Source: Candidatus Villigracilis proximus | Lineage (GTDB): Bacteria > Chloroflexota > Anaerolineae > Anaerolineales > Villigracilaceae | Direction of reading: 5' to 3' | Length of the DNA stretch: 64,000 bases | Assembly (NCBI GenBank): GCA_016715195.1 | Contig: JADKBB010000016.1 | Span: forward strand, 1 to 64,000 | Shown: positions 32,128 through 39,544 of the stretch, piece by piece | Layout of the letters: every line of letters begins with the position of its first letter | How positions within the stretch are numbered: the first letter of the stretch is position 1 | The notes under the pieces: model-generated | Databases searched by the model: none | What the model was told of the DNA's origin: nothing | What the model saw: only the letters and a program-made list of their open reading frames with translations | Translations under genes and position numbers: made by a program

Positions 32128-33040
32128 CCATATCCATTCTACTGACACGCGAAGGCTGCACACTTACATTGGCCGGAACTGTGCGCGCTGTTTGCCCGGC
32201 TTTGACCAAATGCGCGAGATGTTTGACCATCATCGCCTGACGCGGCGCGACGCTTGCGCCAAGATCTTCAAGGACGGGGTCCAGCCATGTTTGATAGGAG
32301 CGCACGCAAAAATATACCGGGCGTCCATTTCGATCTGGCAAATGACTTACAAGTGCGGCCAGTTTTTCTCCGACATTTTTTTCTTCAGGGTGAACCAACG
32401 GAGTCAACACGATGCCATACGCGCCAGCGTTGACGTTCACATAACATTTCATACTTTCTGAATATACCAATCCCGTTTCACGACTCGGTGCAGGCTCAAC
32501 CGGATGCAGCAACGGCGGCACGATCTGATAATGCAGACTCTGCACTGCGGGCAGGTCGACTGATCTCATCCGCTCCCAGCCAGACCCCGAGCCTGCTTCT
32601 GTTTTCTGTAAATGACTCACATCCCACATTCTCTGCCAGGCGTAGACAGAGAAACCCGCCATGCGCAGCGCGGGAAACGCACCACTTAACTCATCCACTT
32701 CTGCGAGGACGTGAAACGCCTTCCAATTTCCAGCTTCTACAGATAGATGTTCGATCAGCGCGGGCAACTCCTGATGCACAAGATGAGACCCCGGAACAAG
32801 ATACAACAATTTTGCATACGGCTCGCCGCGCGTATGGATGATGCCGCCCAATAAAACATCGTTTGTGCCGTTCGCCACCGCCGCATAAATATGCCGCACA
32901 GGATTCACATAAGCCAGCAAGCCCATCGCCCCGAGCGGATGCCCACGCGTGAGAGCACGCGCGTTATCCAGAGTGAGCACATCATTCCGATAACGTGCAA
33001 GTGTGGGAATATCTAAAATATCAAGCGGACGAATGGACAT
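32120..33040 (-). CDS. GNAT-like acetyltransferase of unknown substrate
   Basis: A 306-residue protein that may hold two GNAT-like halves: MSIRPLDILDIPTLARYRND at the N-terminus, YLVPGSHLVHQELPALIEHLSVEAGNWKAFHVLAEVDE (about 80-117), SGAFPALRMAGFSVYAWQRMW (about 119-139), then a second half ending YQTWLDPVLEDLGASVAPRQAMMVKHL. Clear acetyl-CoA loops are lacking, so enzyme activity is uncertain. TAAAAT lies 7 nt before the ATG, so this may be another leaderless start, heading the four-gene unit. Confidence 0.6.
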   Translation of the reverse strand: MSIRPLDILDIPTLARYRNDVLTLDNARALTRGHPLGAMGLLAYVNPVRHIYAAVANGTNDVLLGGIIHTRGEPYAKLLYLVPGSHLVHQELPALIEHLSVEAGNWKAFHVLAEVDELSGAFPALRMAGFSVYAWQRMWDVSHLQKTEAGSGSGWERMRSVDLPAVQSLHYQIVPPLLHPVEPAPSRETGLVYSESMKCYVNVNAGAYGIVLTPLVHPEEKNVGEKLAALVSHLPDRNGRPVYFCVRSYQTWLDPVLEDLGASVAPRQAMMVKHLAHLVKAGQTARTVPANVSVQPSRVSRMDMDE

Positions 33041-33085
33041 GATCTATATTTTACAGGTGTGGCATTTACTACTCTGCGGGAAATC

Positions 33086-33664
33086 CTATGAAGCCAGGGA
33101 AATAAAATATTCGTGAAACCGTGTATCGTTTGTTAATTCAGGGTGAAACGATGTAGCCAACAGATGGCCTTCCTGTGCGGCAACAATGCGCCCGTCTTCA
33201 AGCGCCGAAAGCACTTTTGCATTTCCATGTACTGATTCGATCAACGGCGCGCGGATGAAAACCGCGTGATACGCATGTTCAGTGCCGGTGGCTTTCATCA
33301 ACTCGTCAATTTCAAGATCTGTCTCAAACGAATCCACCTGACGGCCAAAAGCGTTGCGCTGCACCTTGATATCCATCAAGCCCAGCAAAGGTTGATCAGA
33401 CTTTGCATCTTTTGAAAGAAAGATCGCGCCTGCACAGGTTCCCCAAATGGCGTGGCTTTTTCCAAATTCTCTTAACGGCTCCATCAAACCATAAGCCACT
33501 GAAAGTTTTCCAATGGTCGTAGATTCACCGCCCGGCATAATCAAGCCATCCAGGCCATCGAGATGTTTTGGCAAACGCACTTCAGCTACATCCACGCCGA
33601 TCTTCTTCAACATGGAGATATGTTCTGCAAAATCGCCTTGCAAGGCGAGGACTCCGATTTTCAT
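33086..33664 (-). CDS. pdxT: Pyridoxal 5'-phosphate synthase glutaminase subunit
   Basis: Class-I-like glutaminase of 192 residues that passes ammonia to PdxS. Seen: MKIGVLALQGDFAEH, MPGGESTTIG (about 43-52), the nucleophile Cys77 in GTCAGAIFL, QRNAFGRQVDSFE, and the His/Glu pair in SFHPELT near residue 175. All the family's key residues are in place. It follows pdxS after 77 nt, in which a 14-bp inverted repeat lies. Confidence 0.96.
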   Translation of the reverse strand: MKIGVLALQGDFAEHISMLKKIGVDVAEVRLPKHLDGLDGLIMPGGESTTIGKLSVAYGLMEPLREFGKSHAIWGTCAGAIFLSKDAKSDQPLLGLMDIKVQRNAFGRQVDSFETDLEIDELMKATGTEHAYHAVFIRAPLIESVHGNAKVLSALEDGRIVAAQEGHLLATSFHPELTNDTRFHEYFISLAS

Positions 33665-33684
33665 GATGTTAGACCATTAATGAC

Positions 33685-33729
33685 GGACGATTGACCATAA
33701 CCCAAATTATTGTCCATGGTCAATCGTCC
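33685..33729. repeat. Inverted repeat in the pdxS-pdxT gap
   Basis: GGACGATTGACCAT (33685-33698) and ATGGTCAATCGTCC (33716-33729), 14 bp perfect. Related in word style (GACGAT, GGTC) to 47295-47346. Confidence 0.75.
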
Positions 33730-33741
33730 ATTGTCTATTAT

Positions 33742-34629
33742 TTACCAGCCGCGTCCTGCCATCTTCTCGCCTTCGGGCATCTGTGAAACATTGCGTCCCA
33801 CCATTGCCTCGCCAAGATTCCGGCTTACTTCCGCAAGAACAGATGCATCCTGATAAAAGGTCACAGACTTCACAATGGCCGCCGCGCGTTTGGCAGGGTC
33901 ACCGCTTTTGAAGATACCGGAGCCAACGAAGACACCATCCACGCCGAGATGCATCATCAATGCCGCATCCGCCGGAGTCGCCACACCGCCAGCCGCGAAA
34001 TTCACAACGGGCATACGGCCGGTCTCTTTTACTTCCTTCACCAATTCATACGGCGCACCGTTGTTCTTGGCAAAGGTCATCAACTCTTCATCGCCCATCG
34101 TTTGCAATTGGCGGATCGAACCGATCACACTGCGCGCATGACGCACAGCTTCGACCACGTCACCTGTGCCAGCTTCACCTTTCGTGCGGATCATTGCGGC
34201 GCCTTCACCAATACGGCGCAAAGCTTCACCGATATTGCGGCATCCACAAACGAACGGAACTTTAAAATTATGCTTCAAGATATGGTGTTCTTCATCCGCA
34301 GGAGTGAGCACTTCAGATTCATCAATGTAATCCACACCGAGTGACTGCAAAATTTGTGCTTCCACAAAATGTCCAATGCGGCACTTCGCCATCACCGGAA
34401 TACTGACCGCATCCATGATCTTTAAGATCATGTCAGGATCAGACATACGCGCCACGCCGCCATCTGCGCGAATATCCGCAGGGACACGCTCCAACGCCAT
34501 CACCGCACACGCACCCGCTTCTTCCGCGATCCTGGCTTGCTCGGCATTCACCACATCCATGATGACACCGCCTTTTAACATTTGAGCCAAACCTTTTTTC
34601 TCAGTCCATGTACCAGTTTTTGATTCCAT
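33742..34629 (-). CDS. pdxS: Pyridoxal 5'-phosphate synthase, synthase subunit
   Basis: TIM-barrel synthase of 295 residues that builds PLP from a pentose phosphate, a triose phosphate and ammonia. Seen: GGVIMDVVNAEQARIAEEAGACAVMALERVPADIRADGGVARMSDP near the N-terminus, PVMAKCRIGHFVEAQIL with the catalytic Lys, DYIDESEVLTPADEE, GEAGTGDV and GGVATPADAALMMHLGVDGVFVGSGIFKS. AAAGGAGTGACAAA precedes the ATG. Together with pdxT it makes the complete de novo vitamin B6 pathway. The 302-nt gap before the next gene belongs to the GntR promoter region. Confidence 0.97.
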   Translation of the reverse strand: MESKTGTWTEKKGLAQMLKGGVIMDVVNAEQARIAEEAGACAVMALERVPADIRADGGVARMSDPDMILKIMDAVSIPVMAKCRIGHFVEAQILQSLGVDYIDESEVLTPADEEHHILKHNFKVPFVCGCRNIGEALRRIGEGAAMIRTKGEAGTGDVVEAVRHARSVIGSIRQLQTMGDEELMTFAKNNGAPYELVKEVKETGRMPVVNFAAGGVATPADAALMMHLGVDGVFVGSGIFKSGDPAKRAAAIVKSVTFYQDASVLAEVSRNLGEAMVGRNVSQMPEGEKMAGRGW

Positions 34630-34863
34630 TTTGTCACTCCTTTAATTGAATGCGGATACTGCTCGCCGCCTAATTTTCCAAACTGTAGAGTTCAAAAAAT
34701 TTAATTATGATTTTACAAAACATGCAGTACTACATAAATTCTACCATGCCGATTATCTTAAATTTATAAGAGGACAATAAGCAGACAACGCATCCTTCTT
34801 AACTGTAAATTGATTCAGCGATCCTGACAGATTCACAGCAGGTGAAGAGGGAAGCCCTGCATC

Positions 34864-34917
34864 TTGACAAAACCCGTTTAAAGGCTACAATTATTACAAT
34901 GATACAATTAGTACAAT
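34864..34917 (+). promoter_or_regulatory. Promoter and TACAAT repeat array of the GntR operon
   Basis: TTGACA (34864-34869), 16-nt spacer, TACAAT (34886-34891) as the -10. Three more TACAAT copies follow at 34895, 34903 and 34912 (steps of 9, 8 and 9 bp). These cover the likely start point and look like an operator array for the YtrA-type repressor. The rest of the gap from 34630 holds no gene. Confidence 0.65.
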
Positions 34918-34931
34918 ATAAAGGATGATCT

Positions 34932-35354
34932 ATGACAGAGAAAAAACTACCCCTGCATTTAGACTTTCACTCCGGCTTACCTATTTATACCCAGATCGTA
35001 AATCAGATACAAAGTCAACTATTGAACAAGATACTCAAACCAGGCGACCAATTGCCAACAGTCCGCGCGCTGGCTCAGGAGTTGAGAGTCAACTTTAATA
35101 CAGTGGCTCGCGCATATCGCATCCTCGATGAAGCACGGATCATCTCGACCCAACAAGGACGCGGAACATATATCTCGGAGATACCGCCGCCAGAGGTTAG
35201 CGAAAAGCTAAGACACGAATCGCTGTCCGCGCTTACGCAGCGATTCATTGCGGAGGCTTTTCGGTTGGGCTTCTCAGAGAAAGAAGTCAGCCAGATGGTG
35301 AGAGACAGTTTCAAGTTAAATAAAGAAGCGCTTGATAAAGATAGTGAATCATAA
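34932..35354 (+). CDS. GntR family regulator, YtrA subfamily
   Basis: DNA-binding regulator of 140 residues. Seen: FHSGLPIYTQIVNQIQSQLLNKILKPGDQLPTVRALAQELRVNFNTVARAYRILDEARIISTQQGRGTYIS, a complete GntR winged helix with the YtrA-type start, followed by a short helical dimerisation tail instead of a large effector domain. YtrA members usually repress ABC-transporter or envelope-stress operons in response to cell-wall-active agents. AAGGATG precedes the ATG. It heads an operon of five genes and probably represses itself through the TACAAT array. Confidence 0.92.
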   Translation: MTEKKLPLHLDFHSGLPIYTQIVNQIQSQLLNKILKPGDQLPTVRALAQELRVNFNTVARAYRILDEARIISTQQGRGTYISEIPPPEVSEKLRHESLSALTQRFIAEAFRLGFSEKEVSQMVRDSFKLNKEALDKDSES

Positions 35355-35374
35355 TTAATCAGGAGAATCTAAAA

Positions 35375-36313
35375 ATGAATACAAAACTACTTAAGTCAGT
35401 AATCCAAAAAAGAAAAGATGATCAACATATTCCGCCAATCGCCGGATTCATATTTGCGATCATTTTGATTGGTGCGATCAAGGTTGCGGTATTGCTCGAG
35501 GCGGCGCGGGTGTCAGACCTGACGATCGGCGCTGTGATGCTGGCGTTGATCGGAATCGCAACTTACTTTTTATTCGCGATCAAAGTTGCTTCGCAATGGG
35601 AGAAGGCGATCGTACTGCGGCTTGGAAAATTTATCGGGCTGAAAGGGCCGGGTTTGTTCTGGGTCATTCCTATCATTGACACGGCTGTGATGTGGATCGA
35701 TCACCGTGTGGCCGTCACATCTTTTTCTGCGGAGAAAACGCTGACCAAAGACACTGTGCCAGTGGACGTGGATGCGGTTTTGTTCTGGGTTGTGTGGGAT
35801 GCCGAGAAAGCCGCGCTTGAAGTGACTGATTACAACGCGGCGATTTCATGGGCGGCGCAGACTGCACTGCGCGAGATCATCGGCCAAATGACTCTGGCGG
35901 ATATTCTTGTGGGCCGCGCAAAGATGGATGCCGAACTACAGAAGATCATTGACGAGCGCACAACGCCCTGGGGCGTGACCGTGCAGTCGGTTGAGATCCG
36001 CGACGTGGTAATTCCGCAGGTTCTAGAAGATGCGATGTCGCGTCAGGCGCAGGCTGAACGTGAGCGTCAGGCGCGTGTGATCCTCGGTGAATCTGAACAG
36101 CAGATCGCAGCTTCATTTGCTGAGGCTTCAAAGGCTTATATCAACAATCCCACCGCACTGCACTTGCGCGCGATGAATATGCTCTTTGAAGGTTTGAAGG
36201 AAAAAGGCGCGTTGGTGATCGTTCCATCCTCCGCAGTGGACTCGATGAATCTTGGCGGGTTGAGCGGCATGGTCGCGATGGCGCAGAATAATTTACCGAA
36301 GGAAGAAAAGTAA
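35375..36313 (+). CDS. Slipin (SPFH/band 7 membrane protein)
   Basis: A membrane-scaffold protein of 312 residues. Two hydrophobic segments (about 26-48 and 52-70), then the SPFH domain: EKAIVLRLGKFIGLKGPGLFWVIPIIDTAVMWIDHRV, TKDTVPVDVDAVLFWVVWD, and SVEIRDVVIPQVLEDAMSRQAQAERERQARVILGESEQQIA as the coiled tail. Slipins organise membrane microdomains and often pair with long NfeD proteases; such an NfeD is at 9270. Cotranscribed with the GntR gene 20 nt upstream; AGGAG precedes the ATG. Confidence 0.93.
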   Translation: MNTKLLKSVIQKRKDDQHIPPIAGFIFAIILIGAIKVAVLLEAARVSDLTIGAVMLALIGIATYFLFAIKVASQWEKAIVLRLGKFIGLKGPGLFWVIPIIDTAVMWIDHRVAVTSFSAEKTLTKDTVPVDVDAVLFWVVWDAEKAALEVTDYNAAISWAAQTALREIIGQMTLADILVGRAKMDAELQKIIDERTTPWGVTVQSVEIRDVVIPQVLEDAMSRQAQAERERQARVILGESEQQIAASFAEASKAYINNPTALHLRAMNMLFEGLKEKGALVIVPSSAVDSMNLGGLSGMVAMAQNNLPKEEK

Positions 36314-36342
36314 TTAGTACGCAGTACTTAGTAAACAGTTAA

Positions 36343-36358
36343 TGTTTCACGTGAAACG
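36343..36358. promoter_or_regulatory. parS site (ParB binding), one mismatch
   Basis: TGTTTCACGTGAAACG differs from the 16-bp parS consensus only at the last base. It lies 21 nt before the SdpI-like start codon. Confidence 0.85.
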
Positions 36359-36379
36359 TTTGGAAAAGGAAAAATAAAA

Positions 36380-37030
36380 ATGTCTACAAAAACTACAACC
36401 ATTATTGCGCTGATTTTGATTTCGCTGGCATTGCTGACAGGCGCCGTTCTTTGGAATCAGTTGCCAGATCAAATGGCGTCGCATTGGAATGTCAACGATG
36501 AAGTGGATGGGACCATGCCGAAGTTTTGGGGCGTATTCCTGATGCCGCTCATTACGCTGGGAATGCTGGCGTTGTTCATTGTGCTGCCGGGCGTTGATCC
36601 GCTCAAGGCGAATATTGCACAATTTCGTGAGAGCTTCAATTTGTTTATTGTGCTGATCGTGGCTTTCATGCTCTATGTCCACGGGCTGACTTTGGCTTGG
36701 AGCCTCGGATTTTCAAACTTCAAGATGAGCGCCGCCATGCTGCCGTTCATGGGCCTGTTGTTCATCGCCATCGGATTCATGCTGCGGAAAGCCAAGCGCA
36801 ATTTCTTCATTGGCATCCGCACCCCGTGGACTTTGTCCAGTGACAGTGTGTGGGACAAGACGCATCAGATCGGTTCGATCCTGTTCATGGCTTCAGGTGC
36901 GCTGGCGATCATCGGTGGATTCTTCGGCGGCATGACAGCCTTCTGGCTGATGTTCGTTCCGCTGATCGGCTCCAGTTTATTTCTGGTGATCTATTCGTAT
37001 GTGCTATATCGCGGTGAAACAAAGTCTTGA
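36380..37030 (+). CDS. SdpI/DUF1648 family membrane protein
   Basis: Inner-membrane protein of 216 residues with about six hydrophobic segments. The DUF1648 N-terminal unit is clear: LLTGAVLWNQLPDQMASHWNVNDEVDGTMPKFWGVFLMPL (about 20-59), and the SdpI part NFFIGIRTPWTLSSDSVWDKTHQIGS follows (about 141-166). SdpI of Bacillus protects against the SDP toxin and signals to a repressor. Here it sits in a GntR-controlled operon with a CPBP protease. AAAAGGAAAAA precedes the ATG. It is bracketed by two parS sites. Confidence 0.9.
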   Translation: MSTKTTTIIALILISLALLTGAVLWNQLPDQMASHWNVNDEVDGTMPKFWGVFLMPLITLGMLALFIVLPGVDPLKANIAQFRESFNLFIVLIVAFMLYVHGLTLAWSLGFSNFKMSAAMLPFMGLLFIAIGFMLRKAKRNFFIGIRTPWTLSSDSVWDKTHQIGSILFMASGALAIIGGFFGGMTAFWLMFVPLIGSSLFLVIYSYVLYRGETKS

Positions 37031-37031
37031 A

Positions 37032-37047
37032 TGTTTCACGTGAAACA
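37032..37047. promoter_or_regulatory. parS site (ParB binding), perfect consensus
   Basis: TGTTTCACGTGAAACA matches the bacterial parS consensus at all 16 positions. It begins 2 nt after the SdpI-like stop codon. Confidence 0.93.
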
Positions 37048-37130
37048 ATAACTGCCCTGAAAAACAGCCTCTGTAGTGGCTTCTGTTGAAAATAGCAATC
37101 AAGTTTCCACAACAATATAAGGAGTTTGAA

Positions 37131-37358
37131 ATGGCTGAAGAAGTCTCAAAATGGGAATATCGTGTACAAACCGTCGGCTCATTATGGTCTGGTGTGAAGG
37201 CTGATGAGTTGGAACAACTCTTGAATGAATGGGGTGAAGAAGGCTGGGAAGTTGTGTCCACGCACATTCTTGAAAATGCAAACAAGATCAACGTCATTGC
37301 GAAGCGTCCGTTGTCTTCCATGACCAGAAGATCAAGATCGATGCCGCTGCAAACATAG
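37131..37358 (+). CDS. DUF4177 domain protein
   Basis: A 75-residue cytosolic protein: KWEYRVQTVGSLWSGVKADELEQLLNEWGEEGWEVVSTHIL and NVIAKRP form the DUF4177 pattern. The start ATG 37131 has AAGGAG 6 nt upstream; the frame is open back to 37086. Function unknown; it belongs to the GntR-slipin-SdpI operon. Confidence 0.88.
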   Translation: MAEEVSKWEYRVQTVGSLWSGVKADELEQLLNEWGEEGWEVVSTHILENANKINVIAKRPLSSMTRRSRSMPLQT

Positions 37359-37367
37359 GAGAATAAA

Positions 37368-38264
37368 ATGATACAAAGAAAATCACTGACCTGGTTTCTG
37401 GGAATTACGTTCCTGATTTCGTGGCCGTTGTTTCTGACGCCGCTGCTTTTCGGAAAGATGGAACCGGTCAATAAACAATTGATGACTCAAGGCTTGTGGG
37501 CAATCGCCATGTGGGGTCCAGGCATTGCGGCCATCATCACAACGCTGTTCGTTATGAAACAACCATTCAAGAGTCTACGGTTGAATACACTTGGTCCAAA
37601 ACGTTTTTATCTTTGGGCGTGGGGATTGCCAATTGGACTCACCATCCTTGGCGGATTACTCACTTTGCTTTTCGGCATGGCAAAACTGGATCTAAGTTTT
37701 ACAATGCTGCGTGATGCAATGGCATCTGCCGCTGGTGGAAATTCTGTACCCGTTGAAACCATTGTGGCGATTCAGATTTTGTTTGCGATCACACTGGCTC
37801 CTTTCATCAATGTGTTGTTTGCATTGGGTGAAGAATTAGGCTGGCGCGGATTTTTACTTCCGCATCTTTTACCGCTTGGTCAATGGAAAGCGATTCTGAT
37901 CAGCGGAATTATTTGGGGCGTGTGGCATGCGCCCGCAATTGCACAGGGACATAACTATCCGGGCTATCCTGTTCTGGGTGTTTTCATGATGATCGTTTTT
38001 TGTGTTTTGCTTGGAACCATTTTTTCATGGCTGTATCTAAACACGAAGAGTCCGTGGGTTGCCGCGTTGGTACATGGATCAGTCAATGCAGTTGCCGGAT
38101 TGCCGATCTTATTTTTCAAGCCAGGATTCAACATGGCTTTCGGTGGAACACTTGCCGCGCCAACCGCATGGATCGGCATGGGATTATTTATCTTATGGCT
38201 TGTGCTGACTAAGCGACTGCCAGTGCTGAGTCAGCTTGAGGAAACAGGAGCAGGTGACAGTTAA
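37368..38264 (+). CDS. CPBP family intramembrane metalloprotease
   Basis: Membrane glutamic-type protease (Abi/CAAX) of 298 residues with about eight hydrophobic segments. Catalytic motifs: EELGWRGFLLP (motif 1, EExxxR, about 159-169), WGVWHAP (FxxxH-like, about 184-190) and HGSVNAV (about 230-236). Such proteins serve in bacteriocin self-immunity and membrane-protein processing. GGAGAATAAA precedes the ATG, 10 nt after the DUF4177 stop. Last gene of the operon; a second LexA-like palindrome lies 20 nt after its stop. Confidence 0.9.
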   Translation: MIQRKSLTWFLGITFLISWPLFLTPLLFGKMEPVNKQLMTQGLWAIAMWGPGIAAIITTLFVMKQPFKSLRLNTLGPKRFYLWAWGLPIGLTILGGLLTLLFGMAKLDLSFTMLRDAMASAAGGNSVPVETIVAIQILFAITLAPFINVLFALGEELGWRGFLLPHLLPLGQWKAILISGIIWGVWHAPAIAQGHNYPGYPVLGVFMMIVFCVLLGTIFSWLYLNTKSPWVAALVHGSVNAVAGLPILFFKPGFNMAFGGTLAAPTAWIGMGLFILWLVLTKRLPVLSQLEETGAGDS

Positions 38265-38283
38265 GAATGAAGCGTTTTTTAAT

Positions 38284-38299
38284 TAGAACAAATGTTCTA
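38284..38299. promoter_or_regulatory. Second GAAC-N4-GTTC palindrome
   Basis: TAGAACAAATGTTCTA, identical to 5452-5467 except for one central base. It lies between convergent genes, 20 nt after the CPBP stop and just before the dnaN terminator, with no obvious promoter. Confidence 0.6.
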
Positions 38300-38315
38300 G
38301 TAAATTAAGTCAAAA

Positions 38316-38348
38316 AAAATCGCCGGACAATTTCTGTCTGGCGATTTT
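38316..38348. terminator. Bidirectional terminator between CPBP and dnaN
   Basis: AAAATCGCCGGACA / TGTCTGGCGATTTT with a five-base loop and flanking A- and T-rich ends. Confidence 0.88.
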
Positions 38349-38365
38349 GATTCAACTTTATATTT

Positions 38366-39499
38366 TTATCCCAAATGCATCGGCATGATCACGTGCAGGA
38401 AATTATCGTCGCCCACCGGCTTGACCACACCCGGCGCGTTGGCCGCGGATGTTTCGAGCGCAACGTTTGGAGTCTTGATAACTTCCAAAGCTTCGCGCAG
38501 GAATTTCACATTGAAGGCGATCAAAACACTGCCGCCATCTACTGTGGCTTCAACAATGGTTTCATTCTTGCCGGTCTCTTCAGAGGTGGCAGAGATCTCA
38601 ACTTCGCTGGGCTGCATTTCGCCATTGGCTTGTTTGATATCAAAGCGTGCCACGTTTGAACCTTCACGGGCAAAGATCTCAGCCTGCTTGCAAGCCTTGA
38701 GCAAAGACGCGGTCGAAACCAAAGTACGTGATTTGTAATTGCGCGGAATGATCTGCTGGTAATCAGGGAAGGTGCCGTCGATCAACTGTGAGACCACTTC
38801 CACATCTTTGACGCGGAAGAGAACCTGTCCGCGATTCTTGGGAACCACCATGTAAATAGGTTCTTCGCTGTCAGTTGCCACACGCGCCAGTTCATTCAAG
38901 GCACGGGCCGGGATAATAACATTGATCGGATGCGCCACTGCCTGTGAAAGCTGCGCCTTACGCACCGAAAGACGGAAGCCATCAGCCGCGACCATCGTGA
39001 CCTTATCTTTTTCAACATGCAGCAACACGCCCATTAATACGGGACGAGCTTCATCGGTTGAAGCTGCAAATGCAACCTGCTGAATCATCTCTTTAAAATC
39101 AGCCACGTTCAACTGCACAGCGCCGTCCATCTCAGGCACAGGCAGCGGAGGGAATTCCTGCGCATCGATGCATTTAATATCGTTGTTCGATGTGCCGCCT
39201 TTTACATGCAGGCTTTGTGTTTTCACATCCAACATCAACTGAACCTGATCGCCAGGCAAAGTATTTACCAGATCAGCAAAGGTGCGCGCCGGCACCGTAG
39301 TGGAACCTTCTTCATCAATGCGCGCCGCGATCCAACAGGTAATGCCCAACTCAAGGTTGGTGGCAGAAAGCCGCAAGCGGCCTTCGTCACTCGCGATCAA
39401 AATGTTGGAAAGAACAGGGAGCGTACTGCGCGGCGAAACAGCGCGGGAGACAACACTCAAACCGCGTGCCAGATTTTCTTGAAGGACAGTTACTTTCAT
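38366..39499 (-). CDS. dnaN: DNA polymerase III sliding clamp (beta subunit)
   Basis: Processivity clamp of 377 residues. Three successive domains are visible: MKVTVLQENLARGLSVVSRAVSPRSTLPVLSNILIAS, then FKEMIQQVAFAASTDEARPVLMGVLLHVEKDKVTMVAADGFRLSVRKA, then YKSRTLVSTASLLKACKQAEIFAREGSNVARFDI, and the C-terminal HVIMPM. GAGGG lies 10 nt before the ATG. It is not next to dnaA or recF, which are absent from the window, but lies between the parS pair and, 22 kb away, the DnaA-box region. Expressed alone. Confidence 0.97.
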   Translation of the reverse strand: MKVTVLQENLARGLSVVSRAVSPRSTLPVLSNILIASDEGRLRLSATNLELGITCWIAARIDEEGSTTVPARTFADLVNTLPGDQVQLMLDVKTQSLHVKGGTSNNDIKCIDAQEFPPLPVPEMDGAVQLNVADFKEMIQQVAFAASTDEARPVLMGVLLHVEKDKVTMVAADGFRLSVRKAQLSQAVAHPINVIIPARALNELARVATDSEEPIYMVVPKNRGQVLFRVKDVEVVSQLIDGTFPDYQQIIPRNYKSRTLVSTASLLKACKQAEIFAREGSNVARFDIKQANGEMQPSEVEISATSEETGKNETIVEATVDGGSVLIAFNVKFLREALEVIKTPNVALETSAANAPGVVKPVGDDNFLHVIMPMHLG

Positions 39500-39544
39500 A
39501 GGTTATCGCCCTCGATTGCAGTGAAATTTTTCAAAAGTATATCA

